Assembly: GCA_031278025.1 (NCBI GenBank)
Contig: JAITLF010000333.1
Span: 1 to 9,743, forward strand
Direction: 5' to 3'
Origin: Treponema sp.
GTDB lineage: Bacteria; Spirochaetota; Spirochaetia; Treponematales; Breznakiellaceae
DNA: 9,743 bases
In this document: one piece after another, positions 1 to 7,216 of the stretch
Layout of the letters: every line of letters starts with the position of its first letter
Position numbering within the stretch: position 1 is the stretch's first letter
The notes under the pieces: generated by a model
Told to the model about the DNA's origin: nothing
Seen by the model: the letters and a program-made list of their open reading frames with translations, nothing else
Database searches by the model: none
Made by a program: the position numbers and the translations under genes

Positions 1-14
1 CCGGTTAACGATGT

Positions 15-43
15 GCTAAGTCTTTATATTATATAGACTTACG
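15..43. repeat. 29-base direct repeat, copy 1, itself nearly palindromic
   Basis: This segment matches 306-334 at 25 of 29 positions in the same orientation. Positions 17-41 also form an AT-rich inverted repeat: TAAGTCT at 17-23 pairs with AGACTTA at 35-41, and the inner bases pair except for one mismatch. Read on the minus strand, both copies encode a similar peptide end followed by a stop (VSLYNIKT here, VSLYAVKN in copy 2). It could be an element boundary, a duplicated gene end or an operator-like palindrome. The repeat itself is seen directly; its role is unknown. Confidence 0.6.
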
Positions 44-153
44 CGATTGGTTCCTACCTTTTTGATAACGGCCTTATCAGTTCCTACCTTTGAGAGTATT
101 GGGGATGGATCAGGTTGGAGGGAGTGCCGGGGCTGTTCCCCGGGTTGTATCAA
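16..153 (-). other. possible remnant or short ORF with a VGT repeat tail
   Basis: I do not recognise this as a known gene. On the minus strand an open frame ends at the TAG at 18-16 and reads back to a stop near 167, with TTG at 153 as the only obvious start. The last part contains two similar blocks ten codons apart, SKVGTDK and KKVGTNR, then VSLYNIKT. The DNA repeats at 50-61 and 80-91 are what encode the two KVGT blocks. The product would be only about 45 residues, the start is weak and there is no clear ribosome binding site. A C-terminal fragment of a decayed gene is as likely as a real small gene, and chance is possible. Confidence 0.2.
50..91. repeat. 12-base direct repeats flanking a palindrome
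   Basis: GTTCCTACCTTT occurs at 50-61 and again at 80-91, a period of 30 bases. Between them, 63-79 is an inverted repeat in which TGATAA pairs with TTATCA around a CGGCC centre. There are only two copies, so it is not a CRISPR array. It could be a regulatory site or the DNA trace of the short peptide repeat read on the minus strand. Confidence 0.5.
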
Positions 154-305
154 ATTTACCGCTCAAAAGACCTAAAATCAGGCTTTTATAGGGGTTTGAA
201 GCCATTTGAAGGGGTTTTAACGCCAGTACCGGGACTCGCAGTTTCTCCCGATTTCCTCGCAATTTTTTGCATTCTATTTTTGGAATTTTCGGCGGCCTTT
301 TTTTC

Positions 306-334
306 GCTAATTCTTTACAGCATATAGACTTACG
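306..334. repeat. 29-base direct repeat, copy 2
   Basis: Partner of 15-43, with 25 of 29 positions identical and starts 291 bases apart. The right half, with the word ATATAGACTTACG (322-334), is perfectly conserved. The left half has lost the palindrome. It sits exactly at the border where ordinary composition changes to the very GC-rich mosaic that begins near 340, which suggests a junction. Between the two copies (about 92-305) I see no convincing gene. Confidence 0.6.
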
Positions 335-590
335 GCATCGCGGGGGCTCCCCGTGAAATTTCTATTTTCCATGACCCCCCACGGCTGCGGCCAGGGAAAG
401 CGGTTCCCCGCCCGCGCCCTTGCGGGGCGGGGTTTAGCACGTTGGAAGGCCGGTCCGCAGACTGCGGAGACCGGCCTGGTGGTTTCAGACCCGGGTACGC
501 TGCCCGGACCCTGCGGGGCGCCGCCCCGAACCCCGCGGGGGGCGCCGCCCCCGGACCCCTGCTGGGAGGCAGGGGTCCGAAGGACCCCGG

Positions 591-684
591 CCCCCCAGAC
601 CCCCCACAAAAAAGGGCGAGGGGATACCCCCGGAAAATTTTTCGGGGGTATCCCCTCGCCTTTTTTATGGGGGGTCTGGGGGGT
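591..684. terminator. long near-perfect inverted repeat, probable bidirectional terminator
   Basis: The left arm (591-632) and right arm (643-683) are reverse complements apart from one mismatch and one extra G, around an AAAATTTT centre. Within the arms, the GC-rich stem 614-660 is preceded by six A (608-613) and followed by six T (661-666). Read in either direction, it therefore gives a strong hairpin followed by a U run, the classic intrinsic terminator layout. The outer arms (CCCCCCAGACCCCCC and its complement) extend the stem well beyond what termination needs. No gene end lies close to it in this window, so which transcripts it stops is not visible. It would insulate the opp promoter from upstream read-through. 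Confidence 0.75.
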
Positions 685-759
685 TCGAAACCCCCCGGCG
701 GGGTGCGGGGCAGAGCCCCGCAGGGAGCAGGGAGAAGCCCGCGAGGTGCGGGCGGCGTA

Positions 760-807
760 CCCAGGTCTGGAACTTCCAGACCTGGGTCTTGAAGTTCCAG
801 ACCTGGG
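760..807. repeat. hairpin plus extra arm, CCAGACCTGGG module
   Basis: CCCAGGTCTGG (760-770) pairs perfectly with CCAGACCTGGG (776-786) across a five-base loop. A second copy of CCAGACCTGGG follows at 797-807. The left arm could therefore pair with either right copy, giving two mutually exclusive stems. A similarly placed hairpin with CCCAGG/CCTGGG ends lies in the other intergenic patch at 8494-8526. Confidence 0.65.
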
Positions 808-943
808 GACGCTGCCCGCACCCTGCGGGACGCTGCCCGGACCCCGCAGGGCTCTGCCCCGCCACCCCGCCGGGAGGCCAGGGGTCCGGGGGCGGCGCCC
901 CCGGCGGGGTTCGGGGCGGAGCCCCGCCGGGCTGCCCGATTAA

Positions 944-972
944 TTGACACCCCTCCCCTCGGCGGCTAAGAT
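944..972 (+). promoter_or_regulatory. strong sigma-70-type promoter of the opp operon
   Basis: A perfect TTGACA -35 hexamer lies at 944-949 and a good -10 hexamer, TAAGAT, at 967-972, separated by the ideal 17 bases. The expected start of transcription, about six to eight bases after the -10 box, falls at 978-980, which is the ATG of the first gene. It lies where the GC-rich mosaic ends. No operator is obvious. Confidence 0.75.
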
Positions 973-978
973 AAACCC

Positions 979-2871
979 ATGAAACAACGATGTATTCCCA
1001 TTCTGGGCTTATGTATCCTCTTTTCCCTTTCTTTTGTCGCTTGTTCCGGGAACGAGGAACTGTCGGAAGAAGATATTAATGCCCTGGGGCTTGAGGGTCT
1101 GGAAGATATTCTCGCCAAAACCGTGAGCAAACCCTGGCAGGGCGAGGAATTTGTCCCCGGAAGGCTGGGCGGAACCTGGAATGGCGTTGTCAGTGCGGAC
1201 CCCAAAAGTTTCAATATCCAGGTGTCCGAAGGGGACAGTTCCACCAGAGCCGTGGTAGGCGCCATGCAGGATTACCTTTTTGATTACGATCCGGTTGCAC
1301 GGCAATGGAAGCCCCGCTGCGCTTCGGCGGAGATCATCGTGGACGAAGACGCGGGAACCCTGGACGTGATCTGCACCCTCCGGGGCGATCTCTCCTGGAC
1401 CTGGCATGAATCGGACAAGAAGGTCCCGGTTACCAGCGACGACATCATCTTCTGGTACAACGAGATTGAGGGGGACCCGGATTTTCATAGTTCCACCTAT
1501 AACAGCCAGTTTGTAACCATGCCGGACGGGACAGAGGAGCGGGTTGCTATCGAAAAACTTGACGACCGGCGCTTTGCCTTTCATTTTCCCCGCATCGTGG
1601 CCGATCCCCTCCTTGCGACCAACCGGGACATAGCCCCCCGCATGGGGTATGAGGAAGCGAAACGGGAACGGGGCGTTCAGGGCGTACTGGATCTTTTCAG
1701 CGTGGAAACCGATCCTAAGGCCATCCCTTCCATGGGAAAATGGCATCTTGTCGAATACGCCCCTCAACAGCGGCTGGTATATAAGCGGAATCCCGCCTAT
1801 TGGGAGAAGGATGGGAACGGTCTTTCCCTTCCCTTTTACGAAGAAGAAATCGCCCGGATTATCCCGGACGAAAACACCCGGCTCCTCCTGTTCAAGCAGG
1901 GAGATACTGAATCCTACGGCCCGCGCCCGGAGGACCTGGACGAGCTGGTCAACAAGCGGTCCCGGGAAGCCAAAACCGGTATCGCCGGTTTCTTCCAGCG
2001 CCTTTTTGGAAAGAACTTCCGTACCGATTATACGGTGTTCAACGCGGAAGGCGCCCTGGGCGCCAGCATGTGGCTCTTCAATCAGAACCCGGTAAACCAG
2101 GACGCCCCGTACTACGAGTGGTTCACCAAAAAAGAATTCCGTCAGGCCATGAGCTGCCTCCTGAACCGGGACCGGATCATCAGTCAGGTATACCGGGGGC
2201 TTGCGGAACCTAAGCTCGACTTCTTCCCTGAACCTAACCCGTATTACAACGGCGGCATTAAACTCCGGTACCTCTACGATCAGTCCGGCGCTCTTTCGCT
2301 CCTGGAATCCGCCGGATTCAGCCGGGACGGCGCGGGGGTTCTGCGGGACGACAAGGGCCGGGTGGTGGAATTCGATCTAACCATACGCTCCGACAGTTCC
2401 ATCACTACCGACATCGCTTCTATTATTATGGATGAACTTTCGAAGGCGGGAATCAAGGTGAACATCAGGACCCTTGATTTCCAGAAGATGGTGGAACAAC
2501 TGTTCGGGACCTATGATTGGCAGTCCATGATCATGGGGCTTTCGGGATCGAATATCTTCCCCACTCAGGGCAGCAACGTCTGGCCTTCCACGGGAAACCT
2601 CCACATGTGGTATCCCCTCCAGGAAGAGCCCGCCACTCCCTGGGAGGCCCGGATCGATTATCTGTACAACGAGGGCGCGTATACGATAGATCGGGAAAAA
2701 GCCCAGGCGATTTGGGACGAATATCAGGAGATCATCCTGGAACAGTGTCCGGTGATCTTCCTGGTCAGGCCCCGCAGCTTTGCCGCGCTCCGGGACCGGT
2801 GGGATCAGTCAAACGTGTACTTTGACAACATCAACGGGTTTGAAACAACCCATCTGTTCCTAAAGCCATGA
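979..2871 (+). CDS. oppA: oligopeptide ABC transporter substrate-binding lipoprotein
   Basis: A periplasmic or outer-face binding protein that captures peptides and delivers them to the permease encoded next door. It belongs to the family 5 extracellular solute-binding proteins (SBP_bac_5). The N-terminus is a lipoprotein signal: a KQR basic start, a hydrophobic stretch (residues 6-20) and the lipobox-like SFVAC with Cys22, relaxed as in spirochaetes. The core from about residue 105 to 560 has the family's features, including the VTSDDIIFWYN segment (151-161) and the FTKKEFRQAMSCLLNRDRI segment. At 630 residues it is slightly longer than usual for the family. The ATG at 979 is the only start that keeps the signal peptide. 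It has no Shine-Dalgarno sequence, and the promoter ends six bases upstream. The stop overlaps the next start (ATGA). The oppA label rests on gene order, and the substrate (oligo-, dipeptide or other) cannot be read from sequence. Confidence 0.9.
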   Translation: MKQRCIPILGLCILFSLSFVACSGNEELSEEDINALGLEGLEDILAKTVSKPWQGEEFVPGRLGGTWNGVVSADPKSFNIQVSEGDSSTRAVVGAMQDYLFDYDPVARQWKPRCASAEIIVDEDAGTLDVICTLRGDLSWTWHESDKKVPVTSDDIIFWYNEIEGDPDFHSSTYNSQFVTMPDGTEERVAIEKLDDRRFAFHFPRIVADPLLATNRDIAPRMGYEEAKRERGVQGVLDLFSVETDPKAIPSMGKWHLVEYAPQQRLVYKRNPAYWEKDGNGLSLPFYEEEIARIIPDENTRLLLFKQGDTESYGPRPEDLDELVNKRSREAKTGIAGFFQRLFGKNFRTDYTVFNAEGALGASMWLFNQNPVNQDAPYYEWFTKKEFRQAMSCLLNRDRIISQVYRGLAEPKLDFFPEPNPYYNGGIKLRYLYDQSGALSLLESAGFSRDGAGVLRDDKGRVVEFDLTIRSDSSITTDIASIIMDELSKAGIKVNIRTLDFQKMVEQLFGTYDWQSMIMGLSGSNIFPTQGSNVWPSTGNLHMWYPLQEEPATPWEARIDYLYNEGAYTIDREKAQAIWDEYQEIILEQCPVIFLVRPRSFAALRDRWDQSNVYFDNINGFETTHLFLKP

Positions 2872-3986
2872 AGGGGATGAGAGCCGGGGAAACTCAGTCC
2901 GGGCGGAGACCCGGATTAGCCGGGATCGCGGCGGTCGTAACGCGGCTCTTCTACGTTTTTAAACGGAAAACGCCTCTGGCATCGTACATTACGAGCCGGG
3001 TCATCACGATGGCGGTAACGCTCTTTGTCCTGGGTTTCGCGATTTTCGGTCTTATGGAGCTTGCCCCCGGCGATATCGTGGATCAGATCATGATGCAGCG
3101 GCTTTTCAGCGAGGATCAGGGCCGGGCGGGACAGGACCGGGATGTCCTGAACCTAGAACAGCTTGAAGAACGGCGGGCCGCCCTGGGTCTGGATCAGCCG
3201 TTCTATGTCCAGTATTTCCACTGGCTGGGCAGGGTGTTCCACGGCGACCTGGGGACCAGCCTCATCTCCAGGGCTCCGGTGTCGTTTCTCATCACGTCCC
3301 GCATGGCGAATTCGGCGCTGCTCAACCTCATCTCACTGATCCTCATCACCTTCTTCTCGTTTTTGCTGGGGGTCTACTTTTCCACCAAGGCCGGAACCGT
3401 TGCGGACCTGGCGGTAACCTTCTTCGCCCTGGTACTCCACGCCTTTCCGGGGATACTGCTCCTCATCCTGTTGCAGCTCTTCGCGTCGGTAACCGGCCTC
3501 TTCCCGGTAACCGCCTATCCTCCCTTTCCCTTTGCTTCCGCTCCGGGACGTTTCGCCGTTTCCTACGCCCACCACATCTTCCTTCCCCTCCTGGCATCCT
3601 TTCTGGGAGGGATAGGGGGGACCCTGCGGATGATACGGGCAACCATGCTGGATCAACTGGGACAGCCTTACATCACGAGCCTCCGTTCCCGGGGCATCGG
3701 GGAGTGGCGGATATACTTTAACCACGCCTTCAGGAACACCCTGAACCCCTACATCACCGGAAGCGCCAATCTTTTGGCAAGCCTGTTTTCAGGCTCCCTC
3801 ATCCTGGAGATCATCTTCGCCTATCCTGGCATAGGCCGGCTCATGTACGAGGCGGTCTTGCAGGAAGACATCAATCTGGTGTTGGCAAACCTCATGTTCA
3901 TCTCCTTCCTGGTCCTTTTAGGCATGGTCCTGGCGGACATAATCCTGGCCCTGGTCGATCCAAGGATACGCTATGGGAAAGAATGA
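2868..3986 (+). CDS. oppB: oligopeptide ABC transporter permease, OppB/DppB type
   Basis: An inner-membrane subunit that forms half of the peptide channel (binding-protein-dependent transport family, BPD_transp_1). About six membrane segments are visible, near residues 43-64, 150-170, 180-205, 238-256, 297-318 and 341-363. The OppB-type periplasmic region between the first two contains LGLDQPFYVQYFHWL and GDLGTSL. The cytoplasmic EAA-type coupling loop, which docks on the ATPases, is at 263-295 with SLRSRGIGEW. The protein ends with DPRIRYG, typical of this subunit. At 372 residues it exceeds the usual 305-340, mainly through a basic N-terminal extension of about 35 residues before the first membrane segment. 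The start overlaps the previous stop by four bases, implying translational coupling. An internal ATG at 2877 is possible. Confidence 0.93.
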   Translation: MKGMRAGETQSGRRPGLAGIAAVVTRLFYVFKRKTPLASYITSRVITMAVTLFVLGFAIFGLMELAPGDIVDQIMMQRLFSEDQGRAGQDRDVLNLEQLEERRAALGLDQPFYVQYFHWLGRVFHGDLGTSLISRAPVSFLITSRMANSALLNLISLILITFFSFLLGVYFSTKAGTVADLAVTFFALVLHAFPGILLLILLQLFASVTGLFPVTAYPPFPFASAPGRFAVSYAHHIFLPLLASFLGGIGGTLRMIRATMLDQLGQPYITSLRSRGIGEWRIYFNHAFRNTLNPYITGSANLLASLFSGSLILEIIFAYPGIGRLMYEAVLQEDINLVLANLMFISFLVLLGMVLADIILALVDPRIRYGKE

Positions 3987-5140
3987 GATGCGGGGGGATA
4001 CGACCGGCGCAGGAGGAACCTGCGTACAAGGATGTGGCAATGAAGCGGTTCCTCGCCTATCTTAAGGCCCGGCCATTGGGAGCGGCGTCTCTCGCCGTTC
4101 TCATCGCCCTCTATCTTCTGATGGGGTTTGCCGAATTTATCGCCCCGTACTCCCCAACCACGACCTTTCCTGAGATGACCTATCATCCGCCGAACCTGCG
4201 GTTCTACCAGGGGAAGATACGGGCCCAGCGCGCCAGGGTGATCAGTACCATCAACTGGCGGTACGTCCGGGTCCGGGGGCAGTACGGGGGCATCAGGCTT
4301 TTCGGCAAGGGGGAACGCTACAAGCTGTGGGGCCTCATTCCTTCGGACCGGCATCTCTTTGCTCCCGCGCCGGGGGGCTACCCCGCCTTCCTCATGGGGG
4401 CGGACAACCTGGGGAGGGACCTTTTTTCCCGCATCGTGTATGGCAGCCGCATCTCTCTTACCATAGGGTTTATCGCTACCGCCATATCCCTGGTGTTGGC
4501 GATACTGTTCGGCGGCCTTTCGGGGTACTTCGGCGGCATGACCGATTGGACCATCATGCGCTTTTCTGAATTCTTCATGCTCATCCCCGGCCTCTATCTG
4601 ATACTTTTTCTGCGTTCCCTCCTTGCGTCCACCATGGATTCGGGCCGGTCCTACATGATGATAACCCTGATCCTGTCCCTCGTGGGCTGGCCCGGTTCCG
4701 CCCGGACTATACGGGGCATGGTACACGCCATCAAGCGGGAAGAATTCGTGCTGAACGCCCAACTGGAAATGATCCCCCCGGTGGTAATCATCTTCCGGCA
4801 CATCATCCCCCAAATAGCGAGCCTCCTCATCGTGAGTATAGCCTTGAGCGTGCCGGGCTTCATCATGACGGAGACCACCCTTTCGTATCTGGGCCTGGGC
4901 ATCGTGGACCCGGCGGTAAGCTGGGGGTCCCTCATCAAGCGGGACATTTCCACCCTGAGCAACCTGCGAAACTACCCCTGGCTCCTCAATCCGGTGTGGT
5001 TCCTCCTGGCCGTAACCCTGGCGTTTAATTTTATCGGCGACGCGCTGAGGGATTATTACGATCCCTACCATACGGTGTTTAGTCCGGGCCTGCGGGCATT
5101 GAGAAGATTGAGAAGCAAGAAGGGAAAACGGGCGAAATAA
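3983..5140 (+). CDS. oppC: oligopeptide ABC transporter permease, OppC/DppC type
   Basis: The second inner-membrane channel subunit. The first membrane segment is at about residues 32-55. A periplasmic loop of roughly 85 residues follows, then the family signature GADNLGRDLFSRIVYGSRISL (139-159) and further membrane segments near 160-180, 195-212, 225-240, 278-297 and 335-352. The EAA loop at 249-282 has HAIKREEFVLNAQ and FRHIIPQ. The C-terminal tail is strongly basic. The start is unresolved. ATG 3983 overlaps the previous stop by four bases, matching the preceding junction. ATG 4040 (Met20) has AAGGA at 4028-4032 with a seven-base spacer, and the first 19 residues show no family character. 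Stop and next start share a base (TAATG). Confidence 0.92.
   Translation: MRCGGIRPAQEEPAYKDVAMKRFLAYLKARPLGAASLAVLIALYLLMGFAEFIAPYSPTTTFPEMTYHPPNLRFYQGKIRAQRARVISTINWRYVRVRGQYGGIRLFGKGERYKLWGLIPSDRHLFAPAPGGYPAFLMGADNLGRDLFSRIVYGSRISLTIGFIATAISLVLAILFGGLSGYFGGMTDWTIMRFSEFFMLIPGLYLILFLRSLLASTMDSGRSYMMITLILSLVGWPGSARTIRGMVHAIKREEFVLNAQLEMIPPVVIIFRHIIPQIASLLIVSIALSVPGFIMTETTLSYLGLGIVDPAVSWGSLIKRDISTLSNLRNYPWLLNPVWFLLAVTLAFNFIGDALRDYYDPYHTVFSPGLRALRRLRSKKGKRAK
4028..4032 (+). promoter_or_regulatory. ribosome binding site supporting the internal oppC start at 4040
   Basis: AAGGA lies seven bases before the ATG at 4040, a normal Shine-Dalgarno distance, whereas the upstream ATG at 3983 has only a weak GGGAAAG. 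It favours, but does not prove, a 366-residue OppC starting at Met20 of the longer frame. Confidence 0.45.
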
Positions 5141-6210
5141 TGAAGGAACACGCGAAAGCGCCGCAAGCGCCCCTGCTTGAGGTCCGGGACCTTAAGGTGG
5201 AGTTCTCCGTTCTCCGGGGTTTTACCCGCGTCGTCATACAGGCGGTACGGAGGGTGTCCTTTACGCTGGAACGGGGCGGCATCCTGGGCATCGTGGGGGA
5301 AAGCGGCTCCGGGAAGAGCGTTTCTACCCAGGCGATACCCGCGCTGCTTCCCAAAAACGCCTCGGTAACCGGGTCCATACGCTACGGGGGAACGGAACTT
5401 ACGGGGCGTGATGCCGACGCGCTCCGGGAATACCGGGGGGGGAAAATCGGGATGATCTTCCAGGAGCCGGGTCGTTCCTATGATCCGCTTCAAAACATGT
5501 CCGCGGTGTTCTTTGAAACTTTCCGTAACAGCGATCCCACGATAAGCCGGAAAGAATCGGACGAGAAGGCCGCCGCCCTTCTTTTGGAGACCGGGCTTGA
5601 ACGGGGCCGGGAACGGCTGGCTAATTTTCCCCACCAGTTTTCCGGGGGCCAGCTTCAGCGCATAGGCATAGCCCTGGCCTTGGCCCAGGGCTGCAAACTC
5701 CTTATCGCCGACGAACCAACCACGGCTCTGGACGTTACCATACAGCGGCAGATTGTGAATCTCCTTAAAACACTGCGGCGCAGGCGTTCCATTTCCATCA
5801 TATTTATCAGTCACGACATCGATCTTGTGGCGGATATTTCCGACCGCATCATGGTCATGTATGGCGGCCTGGTGATGGAGTCGGCGGAGGCCCAGTCCAT
5901 CGTGTCCCATCCCCTTCATCCCTACACCCGGGCCCTGCTGGAGGCTTCTCCCCGGTTCGGCTGCCACTACTCCCAGCAACGGCTGGTCCCCATTCCTGGG
6001 AAGGTTACCGACCCGGCGAACCCGGAACCCGGCTGTCCCTTTGCCCCCCGCTGCCCCGAAGCCGCTCCTGAGTGCGCAGCAGGCATACCGCCGCTTGTTG
6101 CGGTTAACTCAGGAAACGGCGGCGGTGGCCCGGCGGCGGTTCGGGAATTGCGGTGCGTCCGTATGAACGCCCGGTATTACGATGGGGAGGCCCCGTATGG
6201 CGGTGATTAA
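5140..6210 (+). CDS. oppD: oligopeptide ABC transporter ATP-binding protein OppD
   Basis: A cytoplasmic ATPase that drives peptide uptake as half of a heterodimer with the next gene product. ABC motifs appear in order: Walker A GESGSGKS (53-60), Q-loop at Gln108 in MIFQEP, signature FSGGQ (167-171), Walker B LLIADE (187-192) and H-loop His225 in ISHD. The C-terminal oligopeptide-transporter extension (oligo_HPY) follows at about 284-320, with the cysteine-containing GCPFAPRCPEAAPEC segment (298-312) seen in OppD/OppF proteins. All catalytic residues are present and the 356-residue length is normal. The ATG shares a base with the preceding TAA. The gene also overlaps the start of the next one. 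Opp and Dpp ATPases cannot be separated on sequence alone. Confidence 0.95.
   Translation: MKEHAKAPQAPLLEVRDLKVEFSVLRGFTRVVIQAVRRVSFTLERGGILGIVGESGSGKSVSTQAIPALLPKNASVTGSIRYGGTELTGRDADALREYRGGKIGMIFQEPGRSYDPLQNMSAVFFETFRNSDPTISRKESDEKAAALLLETGLERGRERLANFPHQFSGGQLQRIGIALALAQGCKLLIADEPTTALDVTIQRQIVNLLKTLRRRRSISIIFISHDIDLVADISDRIMVMYGGLVMESAEAQSIVSHPLHPYTRALLEASPRFGCHYSQQRLVPIPGKVTDPANPEPGCPFAPRCPEAAPECAAGIPPLVAVNSGNGGGGPAAVRELRCVRMNARYYDGEAPYGGD
6184..6190 (+). promoter_or_regulatory. ribosome binding site that fixes the oppF start
   Basis: GGGGAGG lies inside the end of oppD with a six-base spacer to the ATG at 6197. The alternative ATG at 6182 overlaps this site and has nothing comparable upstream, so 6197 is the likelier start. 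Confidence 0.6.
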
Positions 6211-7210
6211 GGTCGAGAACCTCAAAAAGCGCTTCAATCTGGAAGCGGGCTTCTTTGCCCGGTTTGGCCGCTTTGTCTACGCGGTGAACGGCGTATCCTT
6301 CGCCATAGGGGAAAACGAAACCTACGGCCTGGTGGGGGAATCCGGGTGCGGCAAGACCACTACCGCCCGGCTCCTGGTACGCATGTACGAGAGCGACGGG
6401 GGGAGCATCCTCTATCATGATCATCGTGATGTGCGGCTGTTGAAACGGGGCGAACTCAAAAAGTACCGGGAAAAGGTAAAGTATGTGTTCCAGGACCCGG
6501 CCCGTTCCCTAAACCCCCGCATGGCGGTCTATGATGTCCTGACATCGGGGTACCGCTGGTCTTCGATCTGGCCCGGCGAAAAGAAAGCCCGGAAAGAAGC
6601 TGCGGACATCCTTGAGGAAACGGGCTTGAGCGCGGCGGATCTGGAACGGCGGCCTGCGGAATTTTCCGGGGGCCAGCGGCAGCGCATTTCCATAGCCCGT
6701 GGCCTCTTGATGAAACCGGACCTGCTGATCTGCGACGAAGTGGTGTCCGCCCTGGATGTTTCCATTCAGGGACAGATACTGAATTTGCTCCTGGACATTC
6801 GTTCACGGCGCAGTCTCTCGTTCCTGTTCATTGCCCATGACCTCAAGGCGGCCTCGTATTTTTGCGACCGCATAGGGGTCATGTACCGGGGGGAACTCAT
6901 GGAGGAAGCCCCGGCGGCGGACCTCTACCAAACCGCCCGGCATCCCTACACCCGGTTGCTTTTCTCTTCCGTTGCGGGTCCCGCTGTGGAACAAAGCGGC
7001 CTGTCTGCGGGAAGCGGCGGCAAGGCGGCGCCGGCGTGGGAAATACCGGAAACGCTGAAGGGCGAAATCCGGACGCCGGTAACCGAAATTGCAGGCTGCG
7101 CCTTTGCCGAGCGCTGCCCCCTGGCGGACGATCGTTGCCGCACGGAGCAGCCTCCCGAAACAACGGCGGGGGTGGAAAAGCGGCATGTATTTTATTGCTG
7201 GAAAGCCTAA
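6197..7210 (+). CDS. oppF: oligopeptide ABC transporter ATP-binding protein OppF
   Basis: The second cytoplasmic ATPase of the importer and partner of OppD. In the 337-residue product from 6197, Walker A is GESGCGKT (47-54), the Q-loop is Gln99 in YVFQDP followed by SLNP, the signature is FSGGQRQRI (156-164), Walker B is LLICDE (176-181) and the H-loop is His214 in IAHD. The C-terminal oligo_HPY region has the Cys pattern GCAFAERCPLADDRC (300-314). MAVIKVENLKKRF is a typical OppF beginning, which together with the GGGGAGG site favours 6197 over the ATG 15 bases upstream (6182). It overlaps the end of oppD by 14 bases. The segment at about 262-285 is rich in Gly, Ala and Ser and looks like a linker. 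Nothing is missing, so the importer appears complete and functional. Confidence 0.95.
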   Translation: MAVIKVENLKKRFNLEAGFFARFGRFVYAVNGVSFAIGENETYGLVGESGCGKTTTARLLVRMYESDGGSILYHDHRDVRLLKRGELKKYREKVKYVFQDPARSLNPRMAVYDVLTSGYRWSSIWPGEKKARKEAADILEETGLSAADLERRPAEFSGGQRQRISIARGLLMKPDLLICDEVVSALDVSIQGQILNLLLDIRSRRSLSFLFIAHDLKAASYFCDRIGVMYRGELMEEAPAADLYQTARHPYTRLLFSSVAGPAVEQSGLSAGSGGKAAPAWEIPETLKGEIRTPVTEIAGCAFAERCPLADDRCRTEQPPETTAGVEKRHVFYCWKA

Positions 7211-7216
7211 CGCGGT

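Larger units (their letters stand above)
340..940. repeat. GC-rich palindrome-dense intergenic mosaic
   Basis: About 600 bases consist almost entirely of G and C and are packed with inverted repeats. Examples are 448-476, 553-578 (ten-base perfect arms), 591-684 (very long), 705-721, 760-786 and 886-904 (nine-base perfect arms). Long open frames run through it on both strands, but they exist because stop codons are rare in such sequence. Their translations are low-complexity G/P/R/A strings with no domain, so I do not call genes here. The module GCGGGGC-loop-GCCCCGC and the following AGCAGGGAGA word recur in the other intergenic patch at 8418-8582. The function is unknown. Such DNA may act as a transcription insulator, a chromosome-organising repeat or a recombination substrate. 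Confidence 0.7.

Noticed and set aside
50..91. CRISPR-like repeat-spacer pattern
   Set aside because: There are only two 12-base copies with one 18-base interval, which is too short and too few, and no cas genes are present.
115..327. A 70-residue plus-strand frame starting with TTG and ending in a hydrophobic tail
   Set aside because: It has no ribosome site and a weak start, the hydrophobic part comes from T-rich DNA, and no family is recognisable. A 28-codon frame from the ATG at 105 was equally unconvincing.
307..950. Long open frames on both strands through the GC-rich region, including about 200-codon frames at 330-950 minus and 353-943 plus
   Set aside because: They overlap each other, have low-complexity G/P/R/A translations, no domain and no ribosome sites. 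They follow from the lack of A/T-rich stop codons in palindromic GC-rich DNA.
3971..5071. Long minus-strand frames opposite the permease and ATPase genes (for example 3971-5071 and 5065-5979)
   Set aside because: They are antisense shadows of strongly supported genes, created by GC-rich codon use. They have low-complexity composition and no domains.
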